From assembly GCF_024347655.1 (NCBI RefSeq), contig NZ_AP025514.1, positions 682,001-746,000 of the forward strand: a stretch of DNA of 64,000 nt, in the 5' to 3' direction. The notes below the pieces were generated by a model. The model was not told the origin of the DNA. It ran no database searches and saw only the letters and a list, made by a program, of their open reading frames with translations. Position numbers and translations under genes: made by a program. The stretch is from Vibrio toranzoniae (GTDB lineage: Bacteria > Pseudomonadota > Gammaproteobacteria > Enterobacterales > Vibrionaceae). Shown in pieces: positions 57,218-64,000 of the stretch; position 1 is the stretch's first letter, and every line of letters begins with the position of its first letter.

Positions 57218-57820
57218 TTAAGACGCGTAGTTGACCGAATAACGAGTAGGCTTGTGGTTCATCGCTAATACGATGTTCAATACCGCTGTACCCAACACAG
57301 AAACCGCAATCACCCAAGGCGATACGAAGAAGAATGATGCAAACAGAATACACGCATCAATAGCCATTTGGGTTTTGCCCACTGAGATACCGTAGCGATC
57401 TTGAATGAACAAGCATAAGACGTTGAAGCCACCCAAGCTTGAGCGATGACGGAATAAGATCAGCATACCTAAGCCCATCAACAGGCCGCCTGCAACAGCG
57501 CAGTAAATCTCATTATGAACGTCTAACGAGATCACCAAGTATAAATGATCGGCAAACACAGACACTAAAGCGCCAGAAATGGCACTGCTTATCGCAAAGT
57601 GACGGCCAAATCGTTTCCATGCCAATAAGTAGAATGGGCAGTTGGCAATAAAGTACAAAATACCAAAGGTTACTGGTGTAAATTGACTCAAAAGAAGTGC
57701 CAAGCCTGTCGTGCCACCAGTAAGCAGGTTTGCTGACTGTAAAAAGAAGACGCCTAATGCGACTAAAAACGTACCAGTGAGGATCGCTACCCAATCTTCT
57801 TTACGTGAGTGTTTTTCCAT
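57218..57820 (-). CDS. YitT family membrane protein
   Basis: A 200-residue inner-membrane protein with about five or six hydrophobic helices. The opening segment TGTFLVALGVFFLQSANLLTGGTTGLALLLSQ, SSLGGFNVLCLFIQDRYGISVGKTQM near 128 and the small C-terminal domain are characteristic of the YitT/DUF161 family. No transport substrate is established. It lies 90 bases upstream of the ToxR-like gene on the same strand and is divergent from glyA. Confidence 0.88.
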   Translation of the reverse strand: MEKHSRKEDWVAILTGTFLVALGVFFLQSANLLTGGTTGLALLLSQFTPVTFGILYFIANCPFYLLAWKRFGRHFAISSAISGALVSVFADHLYLVISLDVHNEIYCAVAGGLLMGLGMLILFRHRSSLGGFNVLCLFIQDRYGISVGKTQMAIDACILFASFFFVSPWVIAVSVLGTAVLNIVLAMNHKPTRYSVNYAS

Positions 57821-58167
57821 CGTTTTTATAATTACCTAACCAATAAAGGCGTGCATAGTAGAGAAAAACCTTAGCTTTCGGTAGCTAGAGGGGGAAAATT
57901 AAGGTAAACCTATGTAATCTTCGTTTTACAGGGTGTAAAGCGTAAAATTGACAGTAAGTACCATCTTTGGTTGGATAAGCTTTATAACCATGATGAGCCT
58001 TAATTGTGATTATGAAAAAACCGCATGATAAAATTGCAATTAGATCTTTATGACCTAAATCAAATTATGTAGAATGCGTCACATCAAAACGGTGACGGAA
58101 ACGTTTGCTTTCGGTCGTTGTGTGGTTTTTTTGAAACTTTCAGTACAATCTGAGTCAGGAGATACAG
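57821..58167. other. 347-base control region between yitT-like gene and glyA
   Basis: It contains the glyA promoter (TTTATG, 17 bases, TAGAAT; 58047-58075) and a PurR box at 58095-58110. No ORF or hairpin with a T run is seen, and a MetR pair of the TGAA-N5-TTCA form was not found. Confidence 0.6.
58095..58110. promoter_or_regulatory. PurR box upstream of glyA
   Basis: ACGGAAACGTTTGCTT matches the PurR consensus ACGCAAACGTTTGCGT at 14 of 16 positions. It lies 15 to 30 bases after the predicted transcription start, a roadblock-type position. E. coli glyA is also PurR-repressed, because SHMT supplies one-carbon units for purines. Confidence 0.8.
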
Positions 58168-59418
58168 ATGCTTAAGCGTGACATGAACATTGCTGATTAC
58201 GATGCGGATCTATTCGCAGCTATCCAAGAAGAAACTCTTCGTCAGGAAGAGCACATCGAACTTATCGCTTCAGAAAACTACACAAGCCCACGTGTAATGG
58301 AAGCTCAAGGTTCTCAACTTACAAACAAATACGCTGAAGGTTACCCTGGTAAGCGTTACTACGGTGGTTGTGAGTACGTAGATAAAGTTGAAACTTTAGC
58401 AATTGAACGTGCATGTGAACTATTTGGTGCGCAATACGCGAACGTACAGCCTCACTCAGGTTCTCAAGCAAACAACGCTGTGTACATGGCACTACTAAAT
58501 GCTGGCGATACCGTTCTTGGTATGAGCCTAGCGCACGGTGGCCACCTGACTCACGGTTCTCCAGTAAACTTCTCTGGTAAGCTTTACAACATTATCCCTT
58601 ACGGTATCGATGAAGCGGGCCAAATCGATTACGAAGAGATGGAAGCGTTAGCTATCGAGCACAAACCTAAGATGATCATCGGCGGTTTCTCAGCTTACTC
58701 TCAAGTTTGTGATTGGAAGCGCATGCGTGAAATCGCTGACAAAGTAGGTGCTTACTTCTTCGTCGATATGGCTCACGTTGCGGGTCTAATCGCGGCAGGT
58801 GTCTACCCGAACCCAGTTCCACACGCGCACGTTGTTACAACAACCACACACAAAACGCTTGCTGGCCCTCGTGGTGGTCTTATCCTTTCTAACGAAGGCG
58901 AAGATCTTTACAAGAAGCTGAACTCAGCAGTATTCCCAGGCGGCCAAGGTGGCCCTCTAATGCACGTTATCGCGGGTAAAGCAGTCGCGTTCAAAGAAGC
59001 TCTAGAGCCAGAGTTCAAAGAATACCAAGCACGCGTTGTTGCTAACGCAAAAGCAATGGTTGCTGAATTCTTAGCACGTGGTTACAACATCGTTTCAGGT
59101 TCTACAGAGAACCACCTGTTCCTAGTTGACCTAATCGACAAAAACATCACAGGTAAAGAAGCCGATGCAGCACTAGGTGCAGCGAACATCACTGTGAACA
59201 AGAACTCGGTACCAAACGATCCACGTAGCCCGTTCGTTACTTCAGGTATCCGTATCGGTTCTCCTTCTATAACTCGTCGTGGTTTCTCAGAAGCAGACGC
59301 GAAAGAGCTAGCAGGTTGGATGTGTGACATCCTAGATAACATGGGTGATGAGTCTGTTATCGAAGCAACGAAAGCAAAAGTACTAAATATCTGTAAGCGT
59401 CTACCGGTTTACGCTTAA
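58168..59418 (+). CDS. glyA: Serine hydroxymethyltransferase
   Basis: A PLP enzyme interconverting serine and glycine with transfer of a one-carbon unit to tetrahydrofolate. The 416-residue length is standard. Motifs: [19 protein letters not shown] near residue 29, [15 protein letters not shown] near 126, [14 protein letters not shown] near 199 and the PLP-lysine [14 protein letters not shown] near 223. The start [16 protein letters not shown] follows a CAGGAGAT ribosome site. It is strongly connected with gcvA/gcvB regulation of glycine at 32 kb. Confidence 0.97.
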   Translation: MLKRDMNIADYDADLFAAIQEETLRQEEHIELIASENYTSPRVMEAQGSQLTNKYAEGYPGKRYYGGCEYVDKVETLAIERACELFGAQYANVQPHSGSQANNAVYMALLNAGDTVLGMSLAHGGHLTHGSPVNFSGKLYNIIPYGIDEAGQIDYEEMEALAIEHKPKMIIGGFSAYSQVCDWKRMREIADKVGAYFFVDMAHVAGLIAAGVYPNPVPHAHVVTTTTHKTLAGPRGGLILSNEGEDLYKKLNSAVFPGGQGGPLMHVIAGKAVAFKEALEPEFKEYQARVVANAKAMVAEFLARGYNIVSGSTENHLFLVDLIDKNITGKEADAALGAANITVNKNSVPNDPRSPFVTSGIRIGSPSITRRGFSEADAKELAGWMCDILDNMGDESVIEATKAKVLNICKRLPVYA

Positions 59419-59529
59419 TTTTTTCTGCGTAGAGTGAACGAATTTCTGTGTCGCACATACTCATTTGCTAGCGCAAACTCCGTGTGAGCTCCTTGAACTT
59501 TGCTCATCTACTTTGAAAAATACTTTTAA

Positions 59530-59555
59530 AGGGGCTCATTGAGTCCCTTTTTTGT
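59530..59555 (+). terminator. Rho-independent terminator after glyA
   Basis: GGGGCTC / GAGTCCC with one G-T pair and a 3-base loop, followed by six T residues, 112 bases after the stop codon. Confidence 0.85.
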
Positions 59556-59700
59556 TTTAGGGAAAGGTGTTGAAGACTCCGCACCTTTTCCTTGAACTAA
59601 AGCTATTAGATTGAAATACGATTTGAAGGGCTCCTTGTTAGGAGCCTTTGTTGTATTTGGTGATTTGAGTAGCTGAAAATATAGAAAAGCGGGTACTAAA

Positions 59701-59732
59701 AAGGGCTAATGCTTGCACATTAACCCTTTGTT
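59701..59732 (-). terminator. Terminator of the small lipoprotein gene
   Basis: AAAGGGTTAATG and CATTAGCCCTTT pair (read on the minus strand) around a 6-base loop, with T residues following on that strand. It lies 20 bases after the minus-strand stop. Confidence 0.75.
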
Positions 59733-59751
59733 CTCTCTCTTTGAGTTGGTT

Positions 59752-60078
59752 CTACTTTTTGATGCTAAGTAGCGTACCTGATTTACATCTAAATGAGTAA
59801 TAGCTGCGGCTTTCATTGAATTTTCCCAAGCCTTCGCCATCACAGTAGTCGATGTTAATATCACGCATTACTTCTAGTGTGTCTTCGCTGTTTAGGGCGA
59901 ATTTAGAACCATCAGAACAGACGATACGAATTCGCTCATCATGGCTTACTGAGTAAATATCGACTTCGGTATTACACAGCTCAAAAGAGGCTTCACGAAA
60001 GTTGTCTTGCTGTGTATTTGAAGCGCAACCTGCAGTCAGTGTTGCAGCGAAAACTGCCAAAAGTCCGAGTCTTTTCAT
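59752..60078 (-). CDS. Small lipoprotein, unknown function
   Basis: A 108-residue predicted lipoprotein with lipobox LTAGC (Cys 18). The mature 90 residues are acidic with four cysteines (near 34, 54, 79 and 97), so two disulfides are plausible. The residue pattern FRCKSGTLLSIKK at the end and IRIVCSDGSKFAL near 51 hint at a small beta fold like lysozyme-inhibitor lipoproteins, but the match is too weak to name. It is a single gene between terminators. Confidence 0.75.
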   Translation of the reverse strand: MKRLGLLAVFAATLTAGCASNTQQDNFREASFELCNTEVDIYSVSHDERIRIVCSDGSKFALNSEDTLEVMRDINIDYCDGEGLGKFNESRSYYSFRCKSGTLLSIKK

Positions 60079-60258
60079 TGTTAATCCTTCGCTATCATCA
60101 GATTGGATGATGAGTTTTATATGCTATTTGAGGTAGCCTATACAACAATACGCTTCGGTTCAAGGAGCGTTCGTTGACTCTAAGATATAAAAGTATAGAT
60201 GTAGACAGATAATTTATAACGGGTTTGTTGCATGTTTACTTATTACGTATCACCAACA

Positions 60259-60287
60259 AAAAAGACCAACACAGAGGTTGGTCTTTT
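60259..60287. terminator. Terminator downstream of the DUF4250 gene
   Basis: AAAGACCAAC / GTTGGTCTTT with a small loop. The longer T run is on the minus strand, so it ends the yaeP-DUF4250 transcript. Confidence 0.9.
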
Positions 60288-60309
60288 AATAGGAAGCTCG
60301 TTTAAATCA

Positions 60310-60501
60310 TTATCGAAACTGTTTGGCTTCTGGAAGATACTCAAAACCAGCAGATGCGAGCTTAGCGATCAATGCAGCTTTGTCAATTTCGTAGAAGTTA
60401 ACTACTCGATCCAAATTACCGCCGAAGTCATCGCGAAGCTTCATATTGACGATGCTCATCAACATTACTGGATCCATCTTTTCAAAGTTAGCGAGATTCA
60501 T
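60310..60501 (-). CDS. DUF4250 family protein
   Basis: A 63-residue protein: MNLANFEKMDPVMLMSIV, then NMKLRDDFGGNLDRVV and a helix-turn-like C-terminus. It matches the DUF4250 family of short conserved proteins. No catalytic residue is visible and its function is unknown. It starts one base after the yaeP stop, so translation is coupled. A terminator follows at 60259-60287. Confidence 0.85.
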   Translation of the reverse strand: MNLANFEKMDPVMLMSIVNMKLRDDFGGNLDRVVNFYEIDKAALIAKLASAGFEYLPEAKQFR

Positions 60502-60502
60502 A

Positions 60503-60706
60503 CTAGTCCTCGAAATCTGAAATCAGTAGGTTCGCGGCGGCAAATGCTGCACGTTCACGAGCTTCTTTAGCAAGGGATTCATCGGCAGCAAGGTCGTTCA
60601 ATGTTTTTACTGCGCAGGTGATCGCTTTAGGGATATAGCCTTGGTCGCCACTGCCAATTTGAGAATACAGTTCACGCACTAAATCACAACAATCGTATAC
60701 TTTCAT
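60503..60706 (-). CDS. yaeP: YaeP (UPF0253) family protein
   Basis: A 67-residue protein aligning over its length with E. coli Yae[21 protein letters not shown], then [19 protein letters not shown] and [15 protein letters not shown]. The start at 60706 has an AGG ribosome site ten bases upstream. A 34-residue hydrophobic extension in frame is not conserved. E. coli yaeP also lies close to proS and trmO (yaeB), so synteny agrees. Function unknown. Confidence 0.9.
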   Translation of the reverse strand: MKVYDCCDLVRELYSQIGSGDQGYIPKAITCAVKTLNDLAADESLAKEARERAAFAAANLLISDFED

Positions 60707-60870
60707 TTTTATACCTAACCAAATGATAACTGATATCAATATACACATAGAGATAAGCAAAAACAAAGTGGATCTGCTCAAGAGCAGAGTTAGTTTGTCT
60801 TTGCTCAATATATCACTTAGTTAGCCTGCGGCTTAGGCTTCTCTTTACTGATTCGTTTGGTATTTACCGA

Positions 60871-61566
60871 TTAGCCAGAGACTTGTTGTTCAAGTTGATA
60901 GGTGACTTCATCAGCAAGGTTTAGTTGTTTCGCGAGCTCTTTCAGGTACGCCTTTTCCATGAAATTCTGTTCGTCGGCCACAATCAAAGAGGCTAAGTAG
61001 ATCTCGCTCGCTTGCTGAGGTGAAGTGGCTAGTTGCGCAATCTCACTTGGGTCGAGTGGCTTGTGCAGTTCTTCAGAGACCAACTTAGTCAGTTGATAAT
61101 CAGCGCCCATGTTTTCTACTGCTTGTTCTATCTTAGCCATCTCTTCTTCATCAACATGACCATCAGCTTTAGACGCGGCTATCATCGATCGTAGAATCAG
61201 AACACTGTGATTAGCATCATTTTCATCAAACTGAGCCTGATCGACATCTGGTGCTTGACCTTGTTTAGACTGGTAGTCGTTGTAGACTTTATAAGCGAGA
61301 GCCCCAAGAGCTGCTGCGCCACCAATGCCGGCTGCTCTCTTACCCATTTTCTTGGTCTTTTTAGAGCCCATTAACGTCCCTAACAGTCCACCACCAACAG
61401 CGCCTGCACCGAAAGCGCCAAGTGTGTTCTTGTTGATACCCTTGTCATTGCTGCTACTGCCTTGAGAGAGGCTGCTTAAACCCGAAGACCCTTGGGCAAG
61501 CTTCTGAGTACCTTGTTTAACGAGATCTGACTTAAGTGCTTGGTTAAGTAAGCTTTTGATATCCAT
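60871..61566 (-). CDS. DUF533 (YebE-like) membrane-associated protein
   Basis: A 231-residue protein with start set by GGAGGT before MDIKSLLNQALKSDLV. Residues 60-100 are Gly/Ala-rich with one hydrophobic segment (LGAFGAGAVGGGLLGTLMG), likely membrane-inserted. The C-terminal half, about 125-231, is a TerB-like helical domain with acidic MIAASKADGHVDEEEMAKIE, as in tellurite-resistance TerB and E. coli YebE. YebE is Cpx- and sigma-E-linked in E. coli, but here the role is unknown. Confidence 0.85.
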   Translation of the reverse strand: MDIKSLLNQALKSDLVKQGTQKLAQGSSGLSSLSQGSSSNDKGINKNTLGAFGAGAVGGGLLGTLMGSKKTKKMGKRAAGIGGAAALGALAYKVYNDYQSKQGQAPDVDQAQFDENDANHSVLILRSMIAASKADGHVDEEEMAKIEQAVENMGADYQLTKLVSEELHKPLDPSEIAQLATSPQQASEIYLASLIVADEQNFMEKAYLKELAKQLNLADEVTYQLEQQVSG

Positions 61567-61699
61567 CGATACCTCCAATGGTGAGCATGTCCAAAAAGTT
61601 GATAACACCAATATACGGATTTGAATATGAACAGGGGATTAACTTACGTTATTAACTCTACTGATAAATAGAAGGGAGTTTGCAGGGAAATGACAGGTA

Positions 61700-61727
61700 C
61701 AAAAAAGGCCACCGAATGGCAGCCTTT
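61700..61727 (-). terminator. Rho-independent terminator after proS
   Basis: On the minus strand AAGGCTGCCA / GGTGGCCTT, with one bulge and a 3-base loop, is followed by six T residues. Confidence 0.85.
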
Positions 61728-61756
61728 CAATGTTTATCTAGTCAGTAATCGGATGA

Positions 61757-63472
61757 CTAAGCTAGTTGAGCTTTAAGGTGCTCGATCACCGTGTCCATTG
61801 CGATAGCTTCTTTATCACCAGTACGACGGTTTTTGTATTCGAAGTTGCCTTCGTCCATGCTGCGATCGCCGATAACGATAGTGTGAGGAATACCCACTAG
61901 CTCGATATCTTTAAACATTACACCAGGGCGCTCTTTACGGTCATCAAATAGTACTTCGATACCCATAGCGGTTAATTCAGCGTATAGCTTCTCAGCTGCT
62001 TCTTTAACGCGCTCAGATTTGTGCATGTTCATTGGTACGATAGCAACTTGGAACGGCGCTAGTGCGTCTGGCCAAGTGATACCGAATTTATCGTGGTTTT
62101 GCTCGATCGCAGATGCAACAACACGTGAAACACCGATACCGTAACAACCCATTTCTAGGATTACGCTCTTACCATCAGGGCCAAGCACGTTACAGTTCAT
62201 TGCTTTAGAGTAAGTATTACCCAGTTGGAAGATGTGACCAACTTCGATACCGCGCTTAAGTTGGATAGTACCTTGACCACATGGGCTTAGGTCACCTTCA
62301 ACAACGTTACGTAGGTCTTCAACTTGAGCAAGCTCAACGTCACGACCCCAGTTAATACCGAAGTAGTGCTTACCGTCTACGTTTGCGCCAGCGCCGAAGT
62401 CGCTCATTACAGCAACAGAGCGGTCAACGATGAATGGTAGCTCTAGGCCAACAGGACCTAGTGAACCAGGACCAGCACCAACAAGTGCACGGATTTCTTC
62501 TTCAGAAGCCATTTCTAGTGGAGAAGCAACCTGTGGAAGGTTTTCTGCTTTCACTTCGTTAAGCTCGTGGTCACCACGGATGATTAGCGCAATGATATCT
62601 GCTTCTACTTCATCAGACGCTTTAACGAATAGAGTCTTAACTGTCTTCTCGATTGCTAGACCGTGTTGCTCTACAAGTTCTGCGATTGTTTTTGCGTTTG
62701 GCGTGTCAACCAGTTCCATCTCTTGAGTCGGCGCTGCCGCTTCAGTCGTTGGAGCAAGTGCTTCGGCTTTCTCGATGTTTGCTGCGTAATCTGATTCAGA
62801 AGAGAATGCGATTAGGTCTTCGCCGCTTTCAGCAAGAACGTGGAACTCTTGAGAGCCGCTGCCGCCGATTGCGCCAGAGTCGGCCAATACTGGACGGTAC
62901 TCAAGGCCCATGCGGTCGAATGCTTTACAGTAAGCATCGTGCATCGCTTGGTAAGACTTTTCTAAGCCTTCTTTGTCGATATCAAAACTGTACGCATCCA
63001 TCATAGAGAATTCACGTGCACGCATTACGCCAAAACGAGGGCGACGTTCATCACGGAATTTAGTCTGGATTTGGAACAGGTTTAGAGGAAGCTGTTTGTA
63101 AGAGCTAATCTCGTTACGTACTAGGCTCGTCACCACTTCTTCAGCTGTTGGGCTAAGAACGAACGGACGAGAGTGACGGTCTGTGAAACGAAGTAACTCA
63201 GGGCCCATCTTTTCAGAACGGCCAGTCTCTTCCCAAAGCTCAAACGGTTGAACTACGGGCATCAAGATTTCAACGGCACCTGCATTATCGATCTCTTGGC
63301 GAACGATATTTTCGACTTTACGCAGTACACGTAGACCAGTAGGTAGCCAAGTATATAAACCTGAAGCTAGCTTACGGATCATACCTGCACGTAGCATCAG
63401 CTGGTGGCTGATAACTTCTGCGTCGTTTGGAGTCTCTTTCAGAGTAGAAAGAAGGTAGTTACTGGTACGCAT
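61757..63472 (-). CDS. proS: Prolyl-tRNA synthetase
   Basis: Charges tRNA-Pro. The 571-residue bacterial type has a class II catalytic core (motif 2 [21 protein letters not shown] near residue 139, motif 3 [17 protein letters not shown] near 443). The inserted YbaK-like editing domain (about 224-407, [12 protein letters not shown] onward) hydrolyses Ala-tRNA-Pro. A C-terminal anticodon domain runs from about 475. The start [19 protein letters not shown] is the family norm. Lies downstream of trmO, 101 bases apart. Confidence 0.97.
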   Translation of the reverse strand: MRTSNYLLSTLKETPNDAEVISHQLMLRAGMIRKLASGLYTWLPTGLRVLRKVENIVRQEIDNAGAVEILMPVVQPFELWEETGRSEKMGPELLRFTDRHSRPFVLSPTAEEVVTSLVRNEISSYKQLPLNLFQIQTKFRDERRPRFGVMRAREFSMMDAYSFDIDKEGLEKSYQAMHDAYCKAFDRMGLEYRPVLADSGAIGGSGSQEFHVLAESGEDLIAFSSESDYAANIEKAEALAPTTEAAAPTQEMELVDTPNAKTIAELVEQHGLAIEKTVKTLFVKASDEVEADIIALIIRGDHELNEVKAENLPQVASPLEMASEEEIRALVGAGPGSLGPVGLELPFIVDRSVAVMSDFGAGANVDGKHYFGINWGRDVELAQVEDLRNVVEGDLSPCGQGTIQLKRGIEVGHIFQLGNTYSKAMNCNVLGPDGKSVILEMGCYGIGVSRVVASAIEQNHDKFGITWPDALAPFQVAIVPMNMHKSERVKEAAEKLYAELTAMGIEVLFDDRKERPGVMFKDIELVGIPHTIVIGDRSMDEGNFEYKNRRTGDKEAIAMDTVIEHLKAQLA

Positions 63473-63573
63473 TCTGTGGTATCCGTTTCATCATTGATAA
63501 AAGAAAATTTGCTGAGCTTAGTGGCGTCAGCAAATCTGATATAGCCGTATATAATATCAGCCTATTTGAGTTC

Positions 63574-64000
63574 TCAAAAGCGCTCAATGTCAGTAACATT
63601 GATGAAAAGCGTTTCAACAACGAATTTTACGTTAAGATCGAACAAATTTACCGCATATTCTTTACTGTCTGGTTTGCCTTTTTTATAGGCAGGGCGAGGA
63701 TCTTGGCCAAGCACTTCTTTGACTACCTGAATGATGTGGTGCCCCTTTGGGTGTTGTACCAGCTTCGCTTGGGCTTGCTGTGAAAAGTTAACTTCTAGCA
63801 CTTCTGGTTCATCAGCGGCAAACCCTGCTAATGCATCAGGAATCGAGTCAGAGTAGGGGATATAAGGTTTGATATCGATAATTGGCGTGCCGTCAACCAG
63901 ATCGACACTGCCCAAACCCACCCAAGTTTGCCCCTTTTCTTGAGACACACCTTTGAGCTCAACCGCGGACATGCCAATTCCATTGGGCCTAAATGTCGCG
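63574..64000 (-). CDS. trmO: tRNA (adenine-37-N6)-methyltransferase TrmO, C-terminal part (runs off the window)
   Basis: TrmO (YaeB/TsaA family) methylates t6A37 of tRNA-Thr. The frame stays open through base 64000, giving about 141 residues of an expected ~235. The first complete codons read ATFRPNGIGMSAVELKGV, the conserved RxTxRPNxIGxSxV SAM-binding motif, so the ATG at 63972 is internal, not a start. The C-terminal domain has QDPRPAYKKGKPDSKEYAV. The trmO-proS order is the same as in E. coli. Confidence 0.9.
   Translation of the reverse strand, partial: ATFRPNGIGMSAVELKGVSQEKGQTWVGLGSVDLVDGTPIIDIKPYIPYSDSIPDALAGFAADEPEVLEVNFSQQAQAKLVQHPKGHHIIQVVKEVLGQDPRPAYKKGKPDSKEYAVNLFDLNVKFVVETLFINVTDIERF

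Larger units (their letters stand above)
59419..59751. other. 333-base region with four tandem hairpins
   Basis: Four stem-loops follow glyA. They are GGGGCTC/GAGTCCC with T6 (59530-59555), AAAGGTG/GCACCTTTT (59571-59590), GGGCTCCT/AGGAGCC with a T tract (59628-59651) and AAAGGGCTAATG/CATTAACCCTTT (59701-59730). The first is the probable glyA terminator. The last is usable by the minus-strand lipoprotein gene. No ORF is supported. Confidence 0.7.

Noticed and set aside
60232..60570. 112-residue plus-strand ORF
   Set aside because: It is antisense to DUF4250 and yaeP, begins in a terminator, and has no family resemblance.
60707..60808. 34-residue hydrophobic extension of YaeP, which would make it a membrane protein
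   Set aside because: YaeP is a 66-67 residue soluble family, and the 60706 start has a ribosome site.

Overview
The window reads as ordinary chromosome I sequence of a marine Vibrio. Supporting signs are a Na+-driven PomAB stator, Vibrio-type DUF3622 and DUF3332 proteins, FrsA and Crl, the nrdR-ribDE-ribB-ribH-nusB-thiL-pgpA block, and the xseB-ispA-dxs/pomAB/thiI/gcvA/rlmM/xni/ppnN/queF/syd order I know from V. cholerae. A Splendidus-clade species is a guess only. I see no prophage, insertion sequence, integron, CRISPR array, rRNA or tRNA, and codon use looks even throughout.

Layout: 0-4 kb holds the end of a galactose (Leloir) operon, galK-galM, with a LacI-family GalR-type regulator on the other strand. 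4-11 kb is a run of single genes: a tRNA-binding protein, a gamma-glutamylcyclotransferase-like protein, NnrS, DUF3622, an M14 deacylase, DUF3332 and pepD. 10.5-11.6 kb has no large gene but shows a self-contained short transcript (promoter, 28-codon ORF, strong terminator). 11.6-18 kb carries purine uptake and salvage (NCS2 permease, gpt), frsA, crl and proBA. 18-25 kb is the riboflavin/nusB/thiL/pgpA cluster. 25-32 kb has isoprenoid precursor synthesis (dxs-ispA-xseB, minus strand), the pomAB motor genes behind a sigma28-type promoter, and thiI.

32-36 kb contains the GcvB small RNA, divergent from gcvA exactly as in enterobacteria, followed by a translationally overlapping chain gcvA, a hydrolase, DUF423 and rlmM. 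36-44 kb has xni, ppnN, a diguanylate-cyclase-like pair (an SGEEF protein beside a TPR protein with a dead GGDEF-like end), queF, syd and a Zn-ribbon protein. 44-54 kb combines a LamB-type porin, the metNIQ methionine importer under MetJ boxes, gmhB, a MliC-type lipoprotein and the trehalose locus treR-treB-treC. Near-identical palindromes in front of the porin and of treB tie the porin to the TreR regulon although 5 to 6 kb lie between them. 54-58 kb has a glycine-linker lipoprotein, a membrane-bound ToxR/CadC-like regulator and a YitT protein. 58-64 kb has glyA (PurR box), a tandem set of hairpins, small conserved proteins (DUF4250, YaeP), a DUF533 protein, proS and the cut-off gene trmO.

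The sequence carries more readable regulation than novel genes: operators for TreR, MetJ, PurR and a GalR-like protein, a sigma28 promoter, CRP-like sites, and GcvB. The best candidates for something undescribed are the 28-codon transcript near 11.0 kb, the nnrS palindrome, the paired SGEEF/degenerate-GGDEF proteins and the ToxR-like regulator with its lipoprotein neighbour. All functional calls rest on recognising sequences by eye, with no database search.
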